A DNA stretch of 64,000 bases from Geminocystis sp. M7585_C2015_104 (GTDB taxonomy: Bacteria > Cyanobacteriota > Cyanobacteriia > Cyanobacteriales > Cyanobacteriaceae). Position 1 is the first letter of the stretch. Every line of letters starts with the position of its first letter. The notes below the pieces were generated by a model, which saw nothing but the letters and a program-made list of their open reading frames with translations, was not told the DNA's origin and did no database searches. Positions 10,124-19,856 of this stretch are shown here, one piece after another. The position numbers and the translations under genes are program-made. The stretch is taken from positions 1 through 64,000 of the forward strand of contig DVEF01000065.1 of the NCBI GenBank assembly GCA_015295805.1. Direction: 5' to 3'.

Positions 10124-10164
10124 AATTAAATCCAGTTTAATCTAAGGTTAAATTTAGGTTAAAA
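10124..10164 (-). promoter_or_regulatory. Pho box (SphR/PhoB-type direct repeats) upstream of pstS
   Basis: On the minus strand there are three good 8-bp units, TTTTAACC, ATTTAACC and GATTAAAC, plus a weaker fourth, ATTTAATT. They are separated by exactly 3 bp, giving an 11-bp period. This matches the known cyanobacterial Pho box (YTTAAYYW repeats with 3-bp spacers) bound by SphR. The array ends about 84 bp upstream of the pstS start codon, and its distal unit overlaps the last codons of the upstream glycosyltransferase gene. The operon is therefore predicted to be induced by phosphate starvation. Confidence 0.88.
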
Positions 10165-11118
10165 TTGTCCTTCTTCATCAAAGCCATAGGTGTCGCGGAT
10201 TAGATAAAGTGGTCTTTGTTTAACTTCCTCATACATTCTTGCCAAGTATTCTCCTATCACCCCCAGGGAAATTAATTGAATGCCCCCCAGGAACAAAATA
10301 GCAACAATTGTGGAGGCATAGCCGGGTACGTCCACTCCGAAAACAATAGTTTTTACGACTATAAATAAGCCGTATAGAAATGAAATTAAAGATATAAATA
10401 ATCCCAAATAACTCCAGATTTTAAGAGGAACTGAACTGAAGGAGGTAATGCCGTCTATGGCAAAATTCCACAATTTCCACCAATTAAAGCTGGTCTTTCC
10501 TCCATGGCGTGGTAATCGGTCAAAATAAATTGTCGTCTGCTTGTACCCTACCCAAGCGAACAAACCTTTCATAAAGCGGTTCCTTTCGGGAATTAGTTTA
10601 AGGGCCTCCACCACCTTCCTGTCCAACAGACGATAATCGCCGGTATTGGGGGGGATGGGGATGTTGCTAATTCTGCTAATGATGGCATAAAACCACTCTG
10701 CTGTTTTCCGTTTCAGCCAAGATTCTCCCCTACGGGATTTACGGGTGGCATTGACTACATCATAGCCCTCCTGCCACCTGGCTACCAGTTCTACAATCAA
10801 TTCTGGGGGATCTTGTAAATCCGCGTCAATAGGTATTACCGCCTTACCATTGGCATAATCCAAACCGGCAGTCAAGGCAATTTCCTTACCAAAGTTACGA
10901 GATAGGTTTATAACCTTGATTCGGGGATCCCTTTTATGGTATTCAAGTAGTACTTGCAGGCTATTGTCCTCACTGCCATCATTGACACAGATTATCTCAT
11001 AGGTGACCTGGAGAGAGGCTAAAACTTCCGTCAGACGGGAGAAAAGGAGGGGAATATTTTCTGCCTCATTGTAACAGGGTACAATTATGGACAACTGTGG
11101 GGGGGAAGATGCAACCAT
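10159..11118 (-). CDS. Family 2 glycosyltransferase, polyprenyl-phosphate type, membrane-anchored
   Basis: A 319-residue protein with an N-terminal GT-A domain: LSIIVPCYNEAENIPLLF, a metal-binding PIDADLQDPPEL segment and GDYRLLDRKVVE. Two C-terminal transmembrane spans follow (roughly 230-255 and 265-290). This layout is that of DPM1/GtrB/ArnC-type enzymes that transfer a sugar from a nucleotide donor to polyprenyl phosphate at the cytoplasmic face. Donor sugar and final glycan are not predictable. Its 3' end carries part of the pst Pho box. It is monocistronic as far as can be seen. Confidence 0.92.
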   Translation of the reverse strand: MVASSPPQLSIIVPCYNEAENIPLLFSRLTEVLASLQVTYEIICVNDGSEDNSLQVLLEYHKRDPRIKVINLSRNFGKEIALTAGLDYANGKAVIPIDADLQDPPELIVELVARWQEGYDVVNATRKSRRGESWLKRKTAEWFYAIISRISNIPIPPNTGDYRLLDRKVVEALKLIPERNRFMKGLFAWVGYKQTTIYFDRLPRHGGKTSFNWWKLWNFAIDGITSFSSVPLKIWSYLGLFISLISFLYGLFIVVKTIVFGVDVPGYASTIVAILFLGGIQLISLGVIGEYLARMYEEVKQRPLYLIRDTYGFDEEGQF

Positions 11119-11209
11119 AACGAGACTGGCCTAAAAATCAGCCAACAGTTAAATCTCCTGGGCAATTCTCATTTTAGGGACTTATTTTTGTCAGCGAAAA
11201 GACATTTAC

Positions 11210-11641
11210 TCAGACGGTGCCTCTAATTTCTTCTACAATCCCGTCCCTTACCACTATTTCCACATTTAGTTTCTCCACTATGTTATCACCTACTTGTATT
11301 TCAAACAAGCTCTCGAATTGTCCTTGTATTACTTCTTGTCCTATTTCCAACATTTGTACTTGTTGCATTTGTTGCAACAGTTGGTTTTTTTGTTGTAGCA
11401 ATTCGGCCTTTCTTTGATTTACTTGTGCTTGGATGTTTTCTATTTGCTGTGGGGCTTGTAGGGTAGCCTGTCGTCTGATTTCGGCGATAGCCTGTTGAGC
11501 CTGTTGGTCTAATTGTAGTAGATTATCGTCAATTTGTTGGATTTGGGCTTGAATTTGCCGTTGCACTTCCTCTTGCCAGGCGGGAGTGACGATTACTTTG
11601 ACATTTACTGGGCGTTTAAGAATCAATTTTTTCAAATCCAT
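11210..11641 (-). CDS. YlqD family protein
   Basis: This 143-residue protein begins MDLKKLILKRPVNVKVIVTP and has a long Gln-rich predicted coiled coil (about residues 25-100), followed by a short beta-rich tail (VQVGDNIVEKLNVEIVVRDGIVEEIRG). This matches the YlqD family found in cyanobacteria and Firmicutes, whose function is not established. It starts 23 bp after the stop of the acyl-CoA/ACP synthetase gene on the same strand, so the two are probably co-transcribed. No membrane span or catalytic motif is visible. Confidence 0.85.
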   Translation of the reverse strand: MDLKKLILKRPVNVKVIVTPAWQEEVQRQIQAQIQQIDDNLLQLDQQAQQAIAEIRRQATLQAPQQIENIQAQVNQRKAELLQQKNQLLQQMQQVQMLEIGQEVIQGQFESLFEIQVGDNIVEKLNVEIVVRDGIVEEIRGTV

Positions 11642-11664
11642 CTTCCTGCAAAACTACTATGATT

Positions 11665-13584
11665 TTACTTGCTAAACATGGAATCAATAATATCCTGATA
11701 GTGGCTAGTTACAACAGCCCTTTTAATCTTCAGGGTTTGTGTCATCATGCCATTAGCCACCGAAAAGGGCTCTACAATGAATTCAAATACGGCAATACGG
11801 TCGTCTGGGCGGTAGCCAGGGCGATTTTTGATTTCCCGATTCAATTCCTGTTTAAACAGGTTCAATACTGGAGTACTATACAAGTCACTATTGAGTATTT
11901 CCTCCCTGGTGGCGTTGGGGGAAGGCAGGTTGAGATTCAGATTCTGGGATTTTGCCCACTGTTTAATTGCCTCTAAGTCTGGTACTATCAATGCCCCTAG
12001 ATGCTTTTGGTCCTGCCCTACTATCATTATTTGGTGGATGTAGGGACTACGGAGACAGGCATCCTCCAACGGCTGAGGTTCAATGTTCTCCCCGTTGCTT
12101 AGTACTATTGTGTCCTTGGCTCTTCCCGTAATCACCAGATCATTCATAGGCGTTACCCACCCTAGGTCCCCACTGTCAAACCATCCCTCCTCGTTAATTG
12201 CCTTAGCAGTGGCCGTGGGGTTTTTATAGTACCCCTGCATTACTTGGGTCCCTCGAATCCAGATCAAGCCCTTCTCGCCGGGAGGGAGAGGTTGGTGGGT
12301 TTCGGGATGAACAATTTGGATTTCTGTTTCTGGCAGTGGTTGTCCAGCAGAGCCAACGATGTTACGATGGAGACGACGGGCATTGGTGACGGGGGAGGTT
12401 TCTGTCAAGCCGTAGCCCACAATCAGAGGAATGCCTACTATTTGGAAGAAGTTGTCTATGTGTACGGCTAATGAGCCCCCTCCGCTTACCCAGGTTTTTA
12501 CACACCCCCCTACCCCCTCTCTTATCTTACTATACACCAACCTGTCTCCTAGTTTATGGAGGGGATAGTATAATAGTGCCTGTAATTTTCCTTTTAGTCT
12601 TTCTAGGGGGGTTGGTTGCAATTTTTGTAAGTCTAAACCTTTTTCCAGACGTTTCCCCTGGTGGTATTTTTCTGATGCTCTTAGGAAGAAGTTTATTATC
12701 TTTTGTTGTAGGGGGCTCTTTTCTTTGAATTGTTTTTGTATCCCGTCGTATACTGACTCCCACAAACGGGGCACTCCTACCATGTGATGGGGTTTATACT
12801 GTTTTAGGTCCTGTTTAAAATGGCGGATGCTGGTGTATATTAGGGTACAGCCTCTGGAGAATAGAAAGTATTCTGCTGCCCTCTCGTAGGAATGCCAACT
12901 AGGCAGGAGAGTTAACACTCTATCTCCTATCCTAGGCTGGATGATATGCTCCAGATAGCATACCTGGTGTAGGAGGTTGCGGTGGGACAACATTACCCCC
13001 TTTGGTTTTCCTGTGGTGCCGGAGGTGTATATCAGGGTTGCCAGGCAGTCTTTATGGATGTCGGGGGGAATAAAGTCATGAGTTGCACCTATTTGCAGGA
13101 ATTCCTCAAAATCGTACACTGGCTGGGCTTCATATTCTGGCTTCTTGCCAAATAAAATCACAACAAACCTTAGGGGGTATTTTTCTATTTCTGGGCGTAG
13201 TTTGTTGAGGGTTGCCTCATCTTCTACCACCAGGGCTATACTATCACTGTGTTCTATTATGTACAGCAATTCCTCTCTTTCTGCCTGGGACGAACGTACT
13301 GCATCTACACTCCCATTGACAATTATCCCCTGATCTGCTATCAACCAACGGGGGCTATTATCGGCTATTAGAGAGACTTTTTCCCCTGCCGCAACCCCTA
13401 GAGATTGTAAGGCAGCTGCAAATTGTTTTATTTTCTCTGCCAGTTGGGTATAGTTTAATTTCACTTCTGGTTGAAGATGTGGAGCCCACAAGGCCAGGGT
13501 TGTACCGGCGTATTCGGGCAATAAATCCCACAATTGTCCAAGATAATTGAGAGAAAAATAATCAGGGGTAGTCTTATTGCTCAT
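11665..13584 (-). CDS. aas: Acyl-ACP/long-chain acyl-CoA synthetase
   Basis: A 639-residue AMP-forming adenylate-forming enzyme. The P-loop-like motif YTSGTTGKPKGVMLSHRN is clear, followed by GYGLTETSPV, the AMP-binding GWFDSGDLGW and ITGRAKD. Length and context match the single cyanobacterial acyl-ACP synthetase (Aas), which reactivates free fatty acids released from membrane lipids by ligating them to acyl carrier protein; a CoA ligase activity is the alternative. It acts at the inner face of the membranes. The gene is followed closely by the YlqD gene. Confidence 0.93.
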   Translation of the reverse strand: MSNKTTPDYFSLNYLGQLWDLLPEYAGTTLALWAPHLQPEVKLNYTQLAEKIKQFAAALQSLGVAAGEKVSLIADNSPRWLIADQGIIVNGSVDAVRSSQAEREELLYIIEHSDSIALVVEDEATLNKLRPEIEKYPLRFVVILFGKKPEYEAQPVYDFEEFLQIGATHDFIPPDIHKDCLATLIYTSGTTGKPKGVMLSHRNLLHQVCYLEHIIQPRIGDRVLTLLPSWHSYERAAEYFLFSRGCTLIYTSIRHFKQDLKQYKPHHMVGVPRLWESVYDGIQKQFKEKSPLQQKIINFFLRASEKYHQGKRLEKGLDLQKLQPTPLERLKGKLQALLYYPLHKLGDRLVYSKIREGVGGCVKTWVSGGGSLAVHIDNFFQIVGIPLIVGYGLTETSPVTNARRLHRNIVGSAGQPLPETEIQIVHPETHQPLPPGEKGLIWIRGTQVMQGYYKNPTATAKAINEEGWFDSGDLGWVTPMNDLVITGRAKDTIVLSNGENIEPQPLEDACLRSPYIHQIMIVGQDQKHLGALIVPDLEAIKQWAKSQNLNLNLPSPNATREEILNSDLYSTPVLNLFKQELNREIKNRPGYRPDDRIAVFEFIVEPFSVANGMMTQTLKIKRAVVTSHYQDIIDSMFSK

Positions 13585-13703
13585 AGTTATTGTTGGCAGG
13601 TTTGTGTTTTTTTTTATCTTATATTTCCCTCTATTTCCCCGTCATTATCCATTGGGATAGATTCTCTACTGGCACATATCTACTCCCTGATGCTCTGTCT
13701 TTT

Positions 13704-14045
13704 TCAACCAGGAGGCCATTTCATCTGTCTACCTCCTAGAATGTGTATGTGGAGGTGCTCTACCGTTTGGCCCCCATCTTGGCCATTGTTGATTACCACC
13801 CTATAGCCATTGGTGAGGTTAGCTGTTGCTGCCACTTTTTTCACCGTCAACAACAAATGCCCCAGTAGACTCTCATCTTCCTTTTCTGCGTTGTCTAGAC
13901 GGGGGATAGGCTTTTTGGGAATCACCAGAATATGGGTTGGTGCCTGGGGGTTGATATCTTTTATGGCTATGCACAAATCGTCTTCGTACACTATGTCTGC
14001 TGGTATTTCTCTGCGGATGATTTTCCCAAAAACTGTATCACTCAT
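13704..14045 (-). CDS. HIT family (histidine triad) nucleotide-binding protein
   Basis: A 113-residue HINT-branch protein with the histidine triad HLHIHILGG near the C-terminus and the N-terminal [21 protein letters not shown] typical of bacterial HinT. The family hydrolyses nucleoside phosphoramidates and aminoacyl-adenylates; its physiological substrate in cyanobacteria is not known. The protein is soluble and full length. It is separated by about 120 bp from aas and starts about 180 bp from the divergent binding-protein gene at 14224. Confidence 0.95.
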   Translation of the reverse strand: MSDTVFGKIIRREIPADIVYEDDLCIAIKDINPQAPTHILVIPKKPIPRLDNAEKEDESLLGHLLLTVKKVAATANLTNGYRVVINNGQDGGQTVEHLHIHILGGRQMKWPPG

Positions 14046-14223
14046 TTTTTCTTTTCCACTTTCCTGATATCTATCAATGGTATCTATCAGCTTTTTTCAC
14101 TTTTGTCAAGTCTTTTTTCCCCTTCCTTCCCTGCTTGCCCCCCTCTATTTTTTTTTCACCTTTTTCTTTTTATATGTTATAATAAAACCGGTATTTTAAA
14201 TTAAATTAAGTCTGAGAAATACT

Positions 14224-15537
14224 ATGGATTTACTTGGGATTTTTGCTAAGGTAAAATACACCATTTTTAGGAGAATCATTCCTCTATTTTTTTGTCTGAT
14301 TATTATAGGGGGTTGTGGTGGGGGAAACTTAAACGTTGACGGAGGTGAAAACGTCACTAAGATAGTTTTATGGCATGGCATTAACCCTCCGGAGAATAGA
14401 GAAATATTTAACAAGTTACTGGCGGAATTTAATCAAGCAAACCCAGATATAGAGGTGGAGGCATTATACATTGGGCAACCGGATGAGCAATTGCCTAAAA
14501 TAATTGCGGCCATCGTGGGAAATCAACCTCCGGATATTCTTTGGTATGTGCCTCAATTGACGGGAAAACTAGTGGAGTTACAGGCTATAAAACCCCTACA
14601 AGATTGGTGGAATAATTTGCCGATAAAAGATGAAATCGACCCCGTTATGCTGCCAACTATGGAATTAGATGGAGATATTTGGTCGGTTCCCTTTGCCACC
14701 AATAACACTGCCGTTTTCTATCGTCCAAGTCTGTTTAAGGAGGCTGGCATAACAAAATTGCCTACCACCTGGGAGGAATTTAAACAAGTGGCAAAACAGC
14801 TAACTAAAGACGCCAACAACGATGGCATTGCTGAGCAAAATGGGGTTCTATTAGCAGTAGGCAAGGGAGAATTTACAGTCTTTGTTTGGCTACCTTTTAT
14901 TTTCAGCGCTAATGGAGAAATTGTTAGTGCCAACAACCAGCCTACTTTGACCAATCCAGGAATAGAAAAAGCCTTATCTTTGGGGAGGGAATTAGTAGAG
15001 GAGAAGGTGGCAATTTTGTCGGCACCAGACAGGGGATACGAGTTGGACAATTTTATTGCCGGCAAGGTGGCAATGCAAATCACAGGGCCTTGGACTTTGG
15101 CACAATTAAATCAAAGTGGTATTGACTACGATGTTTTTCCCCTGCCAGTGATTGAAAAACCTGCCACGGTTTTGGGGGGAGAAAATCTGTTTGTTTTTAA
15201 AACCACTCCCGAAAGAGAAAAGGCTGCCCTCAAATTCCTCGAATATATTCTAAGTGAGGATTTCCAGAAAAAATGGGCTATCTCTACAGGCTATCTCCCC
15301 ATTAATATCAAGGCTCAACAAAGTACAGAATACCAGGAATTTTTGAGACAAAATCCAGTAATAAAGGTATTTTTAGAACAAATGAAATATGCCAAATCCC
15401 GGCCTATTATAGCTGATTACCCCCTGATTTCTGAAAATTTAGGCAGGGCAATAGAATCTGTTTTACTAGGAAAAATGTCCGCTAAACAGGCCCTGGAAGA
15501 GGCACAAAAAAGAGTATACCTGGAGTCTAACACCTAA
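14224..15537 (+). CDS. Family 1 ABC-type sugar-binding lipoprotein
   Basis: This 437-residue extracellular solute-binding protein (MalE/UgpB-like) has a hydrophobic signal sequence ending in a lipobox with Cys31 (IIIGGC), so it is probably anchored to the outer face of the plasma membrane. Recognisable segments are ITLWHG-like IVLWHGINPPENREIF, VPFATNNTAVFYRPSLFKEAGI and the helical tail used by sugar ABC transporters. No permease or ATPase gene is adjacent, so it must work with components encoded elsewhere. Ligand is unknown; oligosaccharides, glucosylglycerol or glycerol-phosphate derivatives would fit the family. A well-placed promoter-like TATAAT lies near 14176. Confidence 0.88.
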   Translation: MDLLGIFAKVKYTIFRRIIPLFFCLIIIGGCGGGNLNVDGGENVTKIVLWHGINPPENREIFNKLLAEFNQANPDIEVEALYIGQPDEQLPKIIAAIVGNQPPDILWYVPQLTGKLVELQAIKPLQDWWNNLPIKDEIDPVMLPTMELDGDIWSVPFATNNTAVFYRPSLFKEAGITKLPTTWEEFKQVAKQLTKDANNDGIAEQNGVLLAVGKGEFTVFVWLPFIFSANGEIVSANNQPTLTNPGIEKALSLGRELVEEKVAILSAPDRGYELDNFIAGKVAMQITGPWTLAQLNQSGIDYDVFPLPVIEKPATVLGGENLFVFKTTPEREKAALKFLEYILSEDFQKKWAISTGYLPINIKAQQSTEYQEFLRQNPVIKVFLEQMKYAKSRPIIADYPLISENLGRAIESVLLGKMSAKQALEEAQKRVYLESNT

Positions 15538-15655
15538 GAAACCATGTTATAATCCAGGGGTCTATAAGGGGAATAAGTCAGTGCAATTTTTCCACTGGGC
15601 TGAGGAAATTTCCCGAGTAAAAAGTATATTTAGTAACAAAAAATAGGTAAAAACT

Positions 15656-18640
15656 ATGGTAGGCAGTCGGGAGTTGGCAGGAGCAAAATATGAGGAAAAA
15701 ACGCAACTGGTGGCCAGGGAATTAGTGGCGGCCACGAAGGAAAAAAATATCTTCCGGCAGTGGCAACAACAACTGCAGCTGGATGAGAAATTAATGGCCT
15801 GGGCAATGGCCAATCCAGGATTGCGGGTGCAATTGTTTCGTTTTATTGACACTCTGCCAGCATTGAGGAGTAAGGGAGAGGTAATACGACACTTACAACA
15901 GTATTTGACGGCAGAAGAGGTGGAATTGCCAGGAGAATTAAAAGCCCTTATCAATTTTACCTCCCCCGAATCCCCTGCGGCTTCCCTGGCGGCGGCAACC
16001 ATTGTCAAGGCAGTAGAAACTCTGGCCTATAAGTACATCTCCGGGGAGACTCTCAAAGATGTCATCAAGGTGGTGGAAAGAATACGGAAGGAGAAAATGA
16101 CCTTTTCCATCGACTTGTTGGGGGAGGCGGTTATAACGGAGAAAGAGGCAGATTCCTACCTACAGGGTTATCTGGACTTGATTTCCCACTTGGGAACACA
16201 GGCAACTACATGGCCTACTATACCAGAAGTCGATCTTGCCGACGGCCAACCTCTACCCAAAGTCCAGGTGTCTGTCAAGTTGACTGCTTTTTACTCCCAA
16301 TTCGATCCCCTCGATTTTGAGGGAAGTAAACAAAGAGTATGTGAGCGTTTGCGCCCTCTTTTAAGACATGCCCACGATTTTGGCGTGGCGGTGCACTTTG
16401 ACATGGAACAGTATGCTTACAAGGATGTTACTACCGCCATCTTACAAGACTTGTTGCTGGAGGAGGAATTCAGACAGAGAACCGATATTGGCGTTACTCT
16501 ACAGGCTTATTTACGGGATTCAGAGCAAGACTTGCACCGGTGGCTACAATGGGCGAAAAAACGGGAAAGTCCAATAACAGTGCGTTTGGTGAAGGGGGCC
16601 TATTGGGATCAAGAGGTGATTAAATCCTTACAAAATCACTGGGAAATCCCCGTATTTACTCAAAAAGCGGAAACAGACGTCAATTATGAGAATCTTACTG
16701 CTATTCTCTTGGAAAATCATCAGTATCTAAATGCAGCCATAGCCTCCCATAATGTTCGCAGCCAAGCCAAGGCTATTGCCATTGCCGAAACCCTTGGTAT
16801 TCCCAAGGGGAGTTTTGAGTGTCAAATTCTCTATGGCATGGGAGAGGATTTGGCCAGAGCTATAGTAAAACGGGGACATAGGGTAAGGGTTTATGCCCCC
16901 TATGGTAAACTATTACCGGGGATGGCCTATCTGATTCGTCGTCTACTGGAAAACACTGCCAATACTTCCTTTTTGCGGCAAAAGGCGGAGGGAAAACCGG
17001 TAGAGGAATTGATAAAACCCCCTACCGTGTCTCCTCAAACTCTTCCCCTCACCATTCTGGACAAGAATGAATATGGTGCCGCCGCTGATACTGACTTTGG
17101 GCGGGAGATTAATACTTATCGTATAAGAGAGGCTTTAACAAAAGTTCACAATCAACTGGGCAAGACTTATCTGCCTCTCATTAATGGGGAGTATGTACAG
17201 ACGGAAGACTATATAGACTCTCTCAACCCCTCCAATGGGGAAGAGGTGGTGGGCAGAGTGGGCTTAGTTAACCTTGACCAGGCAGAAAAAGCCATAGCTA
17301 GTGCCAAAGAGGCGTTTAAGACTTGGAGTAAGACGGATGTCACCGTTAGGGCAAACATCCTCAGAAGAGCTGCTGACATTATGGAGGCCAGACGACACCA
17401 GTTGACCGCCTGGATATGTTATGAGGTAGGAAAGGTGGTGAGGGAGGCAGATGCGGAGGTATCGGAGGCCATAGACTTTTGTCGTTATTATGCCTGGCAG
17501 ATGGAAAGACTGACCCAGGGATATAATTATGATGTGCCTGGGGAGACTAACCGCTACTTTTATCAGCCCCGTGGTATTGCCGTGATTATTCCCCCCTGGA
17601 ATTTTCCCCTAGCCATTGCCACGGGTATGACTGTGGCGGCTTTGGTGACCGGCAATTGTGCCCTTTTGAAACCCGCCGCCCCCAGCAGTGTAATTGGGGC
17701 CAAAATTGCAGAAATTCTGGTGGAGGCTGGCATTCCCAGGGGGGTATTTCAATTTATTCCTGGCAGAGGCAGCCAGGTTGGAGAATACCTAGTAAAACAT
17801 CCAGATGTACACATAATAGCTTTTACTGGCTCCAGGGAGGTAGGTTGTCAAATCTACGCCCAGGCAGCCATAGTCCAACCAAAACAAAAACACCTCAAAC
17901 GGGTAATTGCAGAAATGGGGGGCAAAAATGCTATCATCATCGATGAGAGTGCCGATTTAGACCAGGCCGTTACGGGTGTAGTACAATCCGCCTTCGGATA
18001 TAGTGGCCAAAAGTGTTCTGCCTGTTCCCGTGTCATTGTCCTGGAGAGCATTTATAATACATTTGTAGAACGTCTCTTAGAGGCAGTAAAATCCCTTAAT
18101 GTGGGGGATGCCAGACTGCCGAGTACCAAAGTTGGACCCGTTATTGATGCCAAGGCCCAGAAGAAAATCCTGGAGTACATAGAAATAGGGAAACAAGAGG
18201 CCTCCCTTGCCCTACAACTGCCTATTCCCAGTAAGGGCTACTTTGTCCCACCTACCGTTTTTACAGATGTAAAGCCAAATGCTACTATCGCCCAGGAGGA
18301 GATATTTGGGCCAGTGTTAGGGGTTATCAAGGCGGAAAACTTTGACGAGGCCCTACAGATAGCCAACAATACCGACTATGCCCTCACCGGTGGCCTTTAT
18401 TCCCGCACCCCCGCCCACATCGAAAGGGCAAGGCTGGAGTTTGAGGTAGGTAACCTCTACATCAACCGGGGCATTACCGGCGCCATTGTTGCCAGACAAC
18501 CCTTTGGGGGTTTCAAACTATCTGGCATTGGCTCCAAAGCTGGGGGCCCTGATTATCTGCTACAATTTGTAGAGCCTAAGGTAGTCACTGAGAATGTTCA
18601 GCGTCATGGCTTTGCCCCCATCCAGGGAATAGATAACTAA
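15656..18640 (+). CDS. putA: Bifunctional proline dehydrogenase / glutamate-semialdehyde dehydrogenase
   Basis: A 994-residue two-domain enzyme oxidising proline to glutamate. The N-terminal FAD proline dehydrogenase barrel spans roughly residues 90-420 (for example VRLVKGAYWDQE and YGKLLPGMAYLIRRLLEN). The C-terminal NAD-dependent aldehyde dehydrogenase spans about 495-975, with catalytic Cys787 in GQKCSACS and general base Glu753 in IAEMGGKNA. There is no N-terminal DNA-binding domain as in enterobacterial PutA, so it is not expected to be a self-repressor. The product lets cells use proline as carbon and nitrogen source. It stands alone and converges on the sigma factor gene. Confidence 0.95.
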   Translation: MVGSRELAGAKYEEKTQLVARELVAATKEKNIFRQWQQQLQLDEKLMAWAMANPGLRVQLFRFIDTLPALRSKGEVIRHLQQYLTAEEVELPGELKALINFTSPESPAASLAAATIVKAVETLAYKYISGETLKDVIKVVERIRKEKMTFSIDLLGEAVITEKEADSYLQGYLDLISHLGTQATTWPTIPEVDLADGQPLPKVQVSVKLTAFYSQFDPLDFEGSKQRVCERLRPLLRHAHDFGVAVHFDMEQYAYKDVTTAILQDLLLEEEFRQRTDIGVTLQAYLRDSEQDLHRWLQWAKKRESPITVRLVKGAYWDQEVIKSLQNHWEIPVFTQKAETDVNYENLTAILLENHQYLNAAIASHNVRSQAKAIAIAETLGIPKGSFECQILYGMGEDLARAIVKRGHRVRVYAPYGKLLPGMAYLIRRLLENTANTSFLRQKAEGKPVEELIKPPTVSPQTLPLTILDKNEYGAAADTDFGREINTYRIREALTKVHNQLGKTYLPLINGEYVQTEDYIDSLNPSNGEEVVGRVGLVNLDQAEKAIASAKEAFKTWSKTDVTVRANILRRAADIMEARRHQLTAWICYEVGKVVREADAEVSEAIDFCRYYAWQMERLTQGYNYDVPGETNRYFYQPRGIAVIIPPWNFPLAIATGMTVAALVTGNCALLKPAAPSSVIGAKIAEILVEAGIPRGVFQFIPGRGSQVGEYLVKHPDVHIIAFTGSREVGCQIYAQAAIVQPKQKHLKRVIAEMGGKNAIIIDESADLDQAVTGVVQSAFGYSGQKCSACSRVIVLESIYNTFVERLLEAVKSLNVGDARLPSTKVGPVIDAKAQKKILEYIEIGKQEASLALQLPIPSKGYFVPPTVFTDVKPNATIAQEEIFGPVLGVIKAENFDEALQIANNTDYALTGGLYSRTPAHIERARLEFEVGNLYINRGITGAIVARQPFGGFKLSGIGSKAGGPDYLLQFVEPKVVTENVQRHGFAPIQGIDN

Positions 18641-18647
18641 CCTGACA

Positions 18648-18674
18648 GACACTATCCCCCCTAGGGGGGGTGTC
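18648..18674. terminator. Convergent-gene hairpin between putA and the sigma factor gene
   Basis: A perfect inverted repeat, GACAC-(TAT)-CCCCCC then GGGGGG-(G)-TGTC, begins 8 bp after the putA stop and ends 6 bp before the stop codon of the opposing sigma gene. There is no long U-tract on either strand, but the GC-rich stem and position suit a bidirectional terminator. Confidence 0.6.
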
Positions 18675-18679
18675 ATCCA

Positions 18680-19684
18680 TCAGCCTGCCACATATTCCTT
18701 GACGGTATTTCTCCTCTTGCGCAGATGGGCTAAAGCCTGTTGTTCCAGTTGACGTACCCTTTCCCGACTGATATTCATTCTTTGCCCGATTTTCGCCAAG
18801 GACAATTCTTTCCCGTCTTCTAGGCCGAATCTGAGTTTTACCACCTGTTGTTGTTGGGGATTCAATTCTCCCAACAGTTTTTGTAGGTCTTGACGCAATA
18901 ACTCCTGGGTAATATAATTATCTGGAGATACGCCATCATCCTCTAGCAATTCTGACAATTCCGTGTCTTGGTTGTCCCCCACCTTCACGTCTAGGGATAT
19001 GGGCTGACGGGCAATGCTGAAGTACTCTCGTATTTGCGCCGGTTCTAGGTCTAGGGCTTCTGCGATTTCTGCCGGGGTTGGGCTGCGTCCCAGTTTTTGA
19101 GACAATTCCCTTTGGGTCTTCTTGATTTTGTTCAATTTTTCGGTAATATGGATTGGAAGACGGATGGTTCTGCCCTGTTGGGCTATGGCCCTGGTAATGG
19201 CTTGACGAATCCACCAGTAGGCATAAGTGGAGAATTTAAAACCCTTGGTGGGGTCAAACTTTTCCACCCCTCTTTCTAGTCCTAGACTCCCTTCTTGAAT
19301 TAGGTCTAAAAACTCCATGTTGCGTTTCTGGTACTTCTTGGCTATGGCCACTACCAGCCGCAGATTGGCCTCAATCATCTTCTGCTTTGCCCTTTTGCCC
19401 TGATAGAGGATTTTCTGTAACTCCTTGGGGGTTTTGTTGGCTTTTGCCGCCCATTCCTCTAGGGTGGGTTCCCTTCCCAATTCTTTGGTCAGTTCCTCCT
19501 TTATCTTGTACATAGCCATCATTTGCTGTACCTGCTTGCCAAACAGGATTTCCTGTTCGTGGCTTAAAAGAGGAACTTTCCCGATTTCCTGTAGATAGGT
19601 GCGAACCATATCTACAGTGTTGGTTTTTCTCTTGTCTGATTCGCTTACCTTTACTAGGTTAGCGTTTATCTTGGCGTTGGACAT
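18680..19684 (-). CDS. Group 2 sigma-70 factor (SigB/SigD type)
   Basis: A 334-residue RNA polymerase sigma factor lacking the large region 1.1 of RpoD. Region 1.2 is TVDMVRTYLQEIGKVPLLS, regions 2.3-2.4 are FSTYAYWWIRQAITRAIAQQGRTIRLP, and region 4.2 ends ISRERVRQLEQQALAHLRKRR. This is the layout of cyanobacterial non-essential group 2 sigmas, which redirect transcription under stress, darkness or nutrient change. I cannot tell SigB from SigD/SigC paralogues by eye, so no symbol is given. The 370-bp region upstream contains an unusual GC-rich structured element. Confidence 0.95.
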   Translation of the reverse strand: MSNAKINANLVKVSESDKRKTNTVDMVRTYLQEIGKVPLLSHEQEILFGKQVQQMMAMYKIKEELTKELGREPTLEEWAAKANKTPKELQKILYQGKRAKQKMIEANLRLVVAIAKKYQKRNMEFLDLIQEGSLGLERGVEKFDPTKGFKFSTYAYWWIRQAITRAIAQQGRTIRLPIHITEKLNKIKKTQRELSQKLGRSPTPAEIAEALDLEPAQIREYFSIARQPISLDVKVGDNQDTELSELLEDDGVSPDNYITQELLRQDLQKLLGELNPQQQQVVKLRFGLEDGKELSLAKIGQRMNISRERVRQLEQQALAHLRKRRNTVKEYVAG

Positions 19685-19856
19685 AGGGCTTCTCTTCTCC
19701 TTTTAATCAGCTCTGAGTGTTGAAATGGTTGGCGGCAAGGGCTACCTTTTCCCTTTCTAGTGCTTCCCCAGACCGATAGATTCTATTTTACTCTTACTTA
19801 GACGGCATTTTTGTTACAAAAGTTCATTTTTTTCTCTCTCCCACCCGGCTCTAGGT

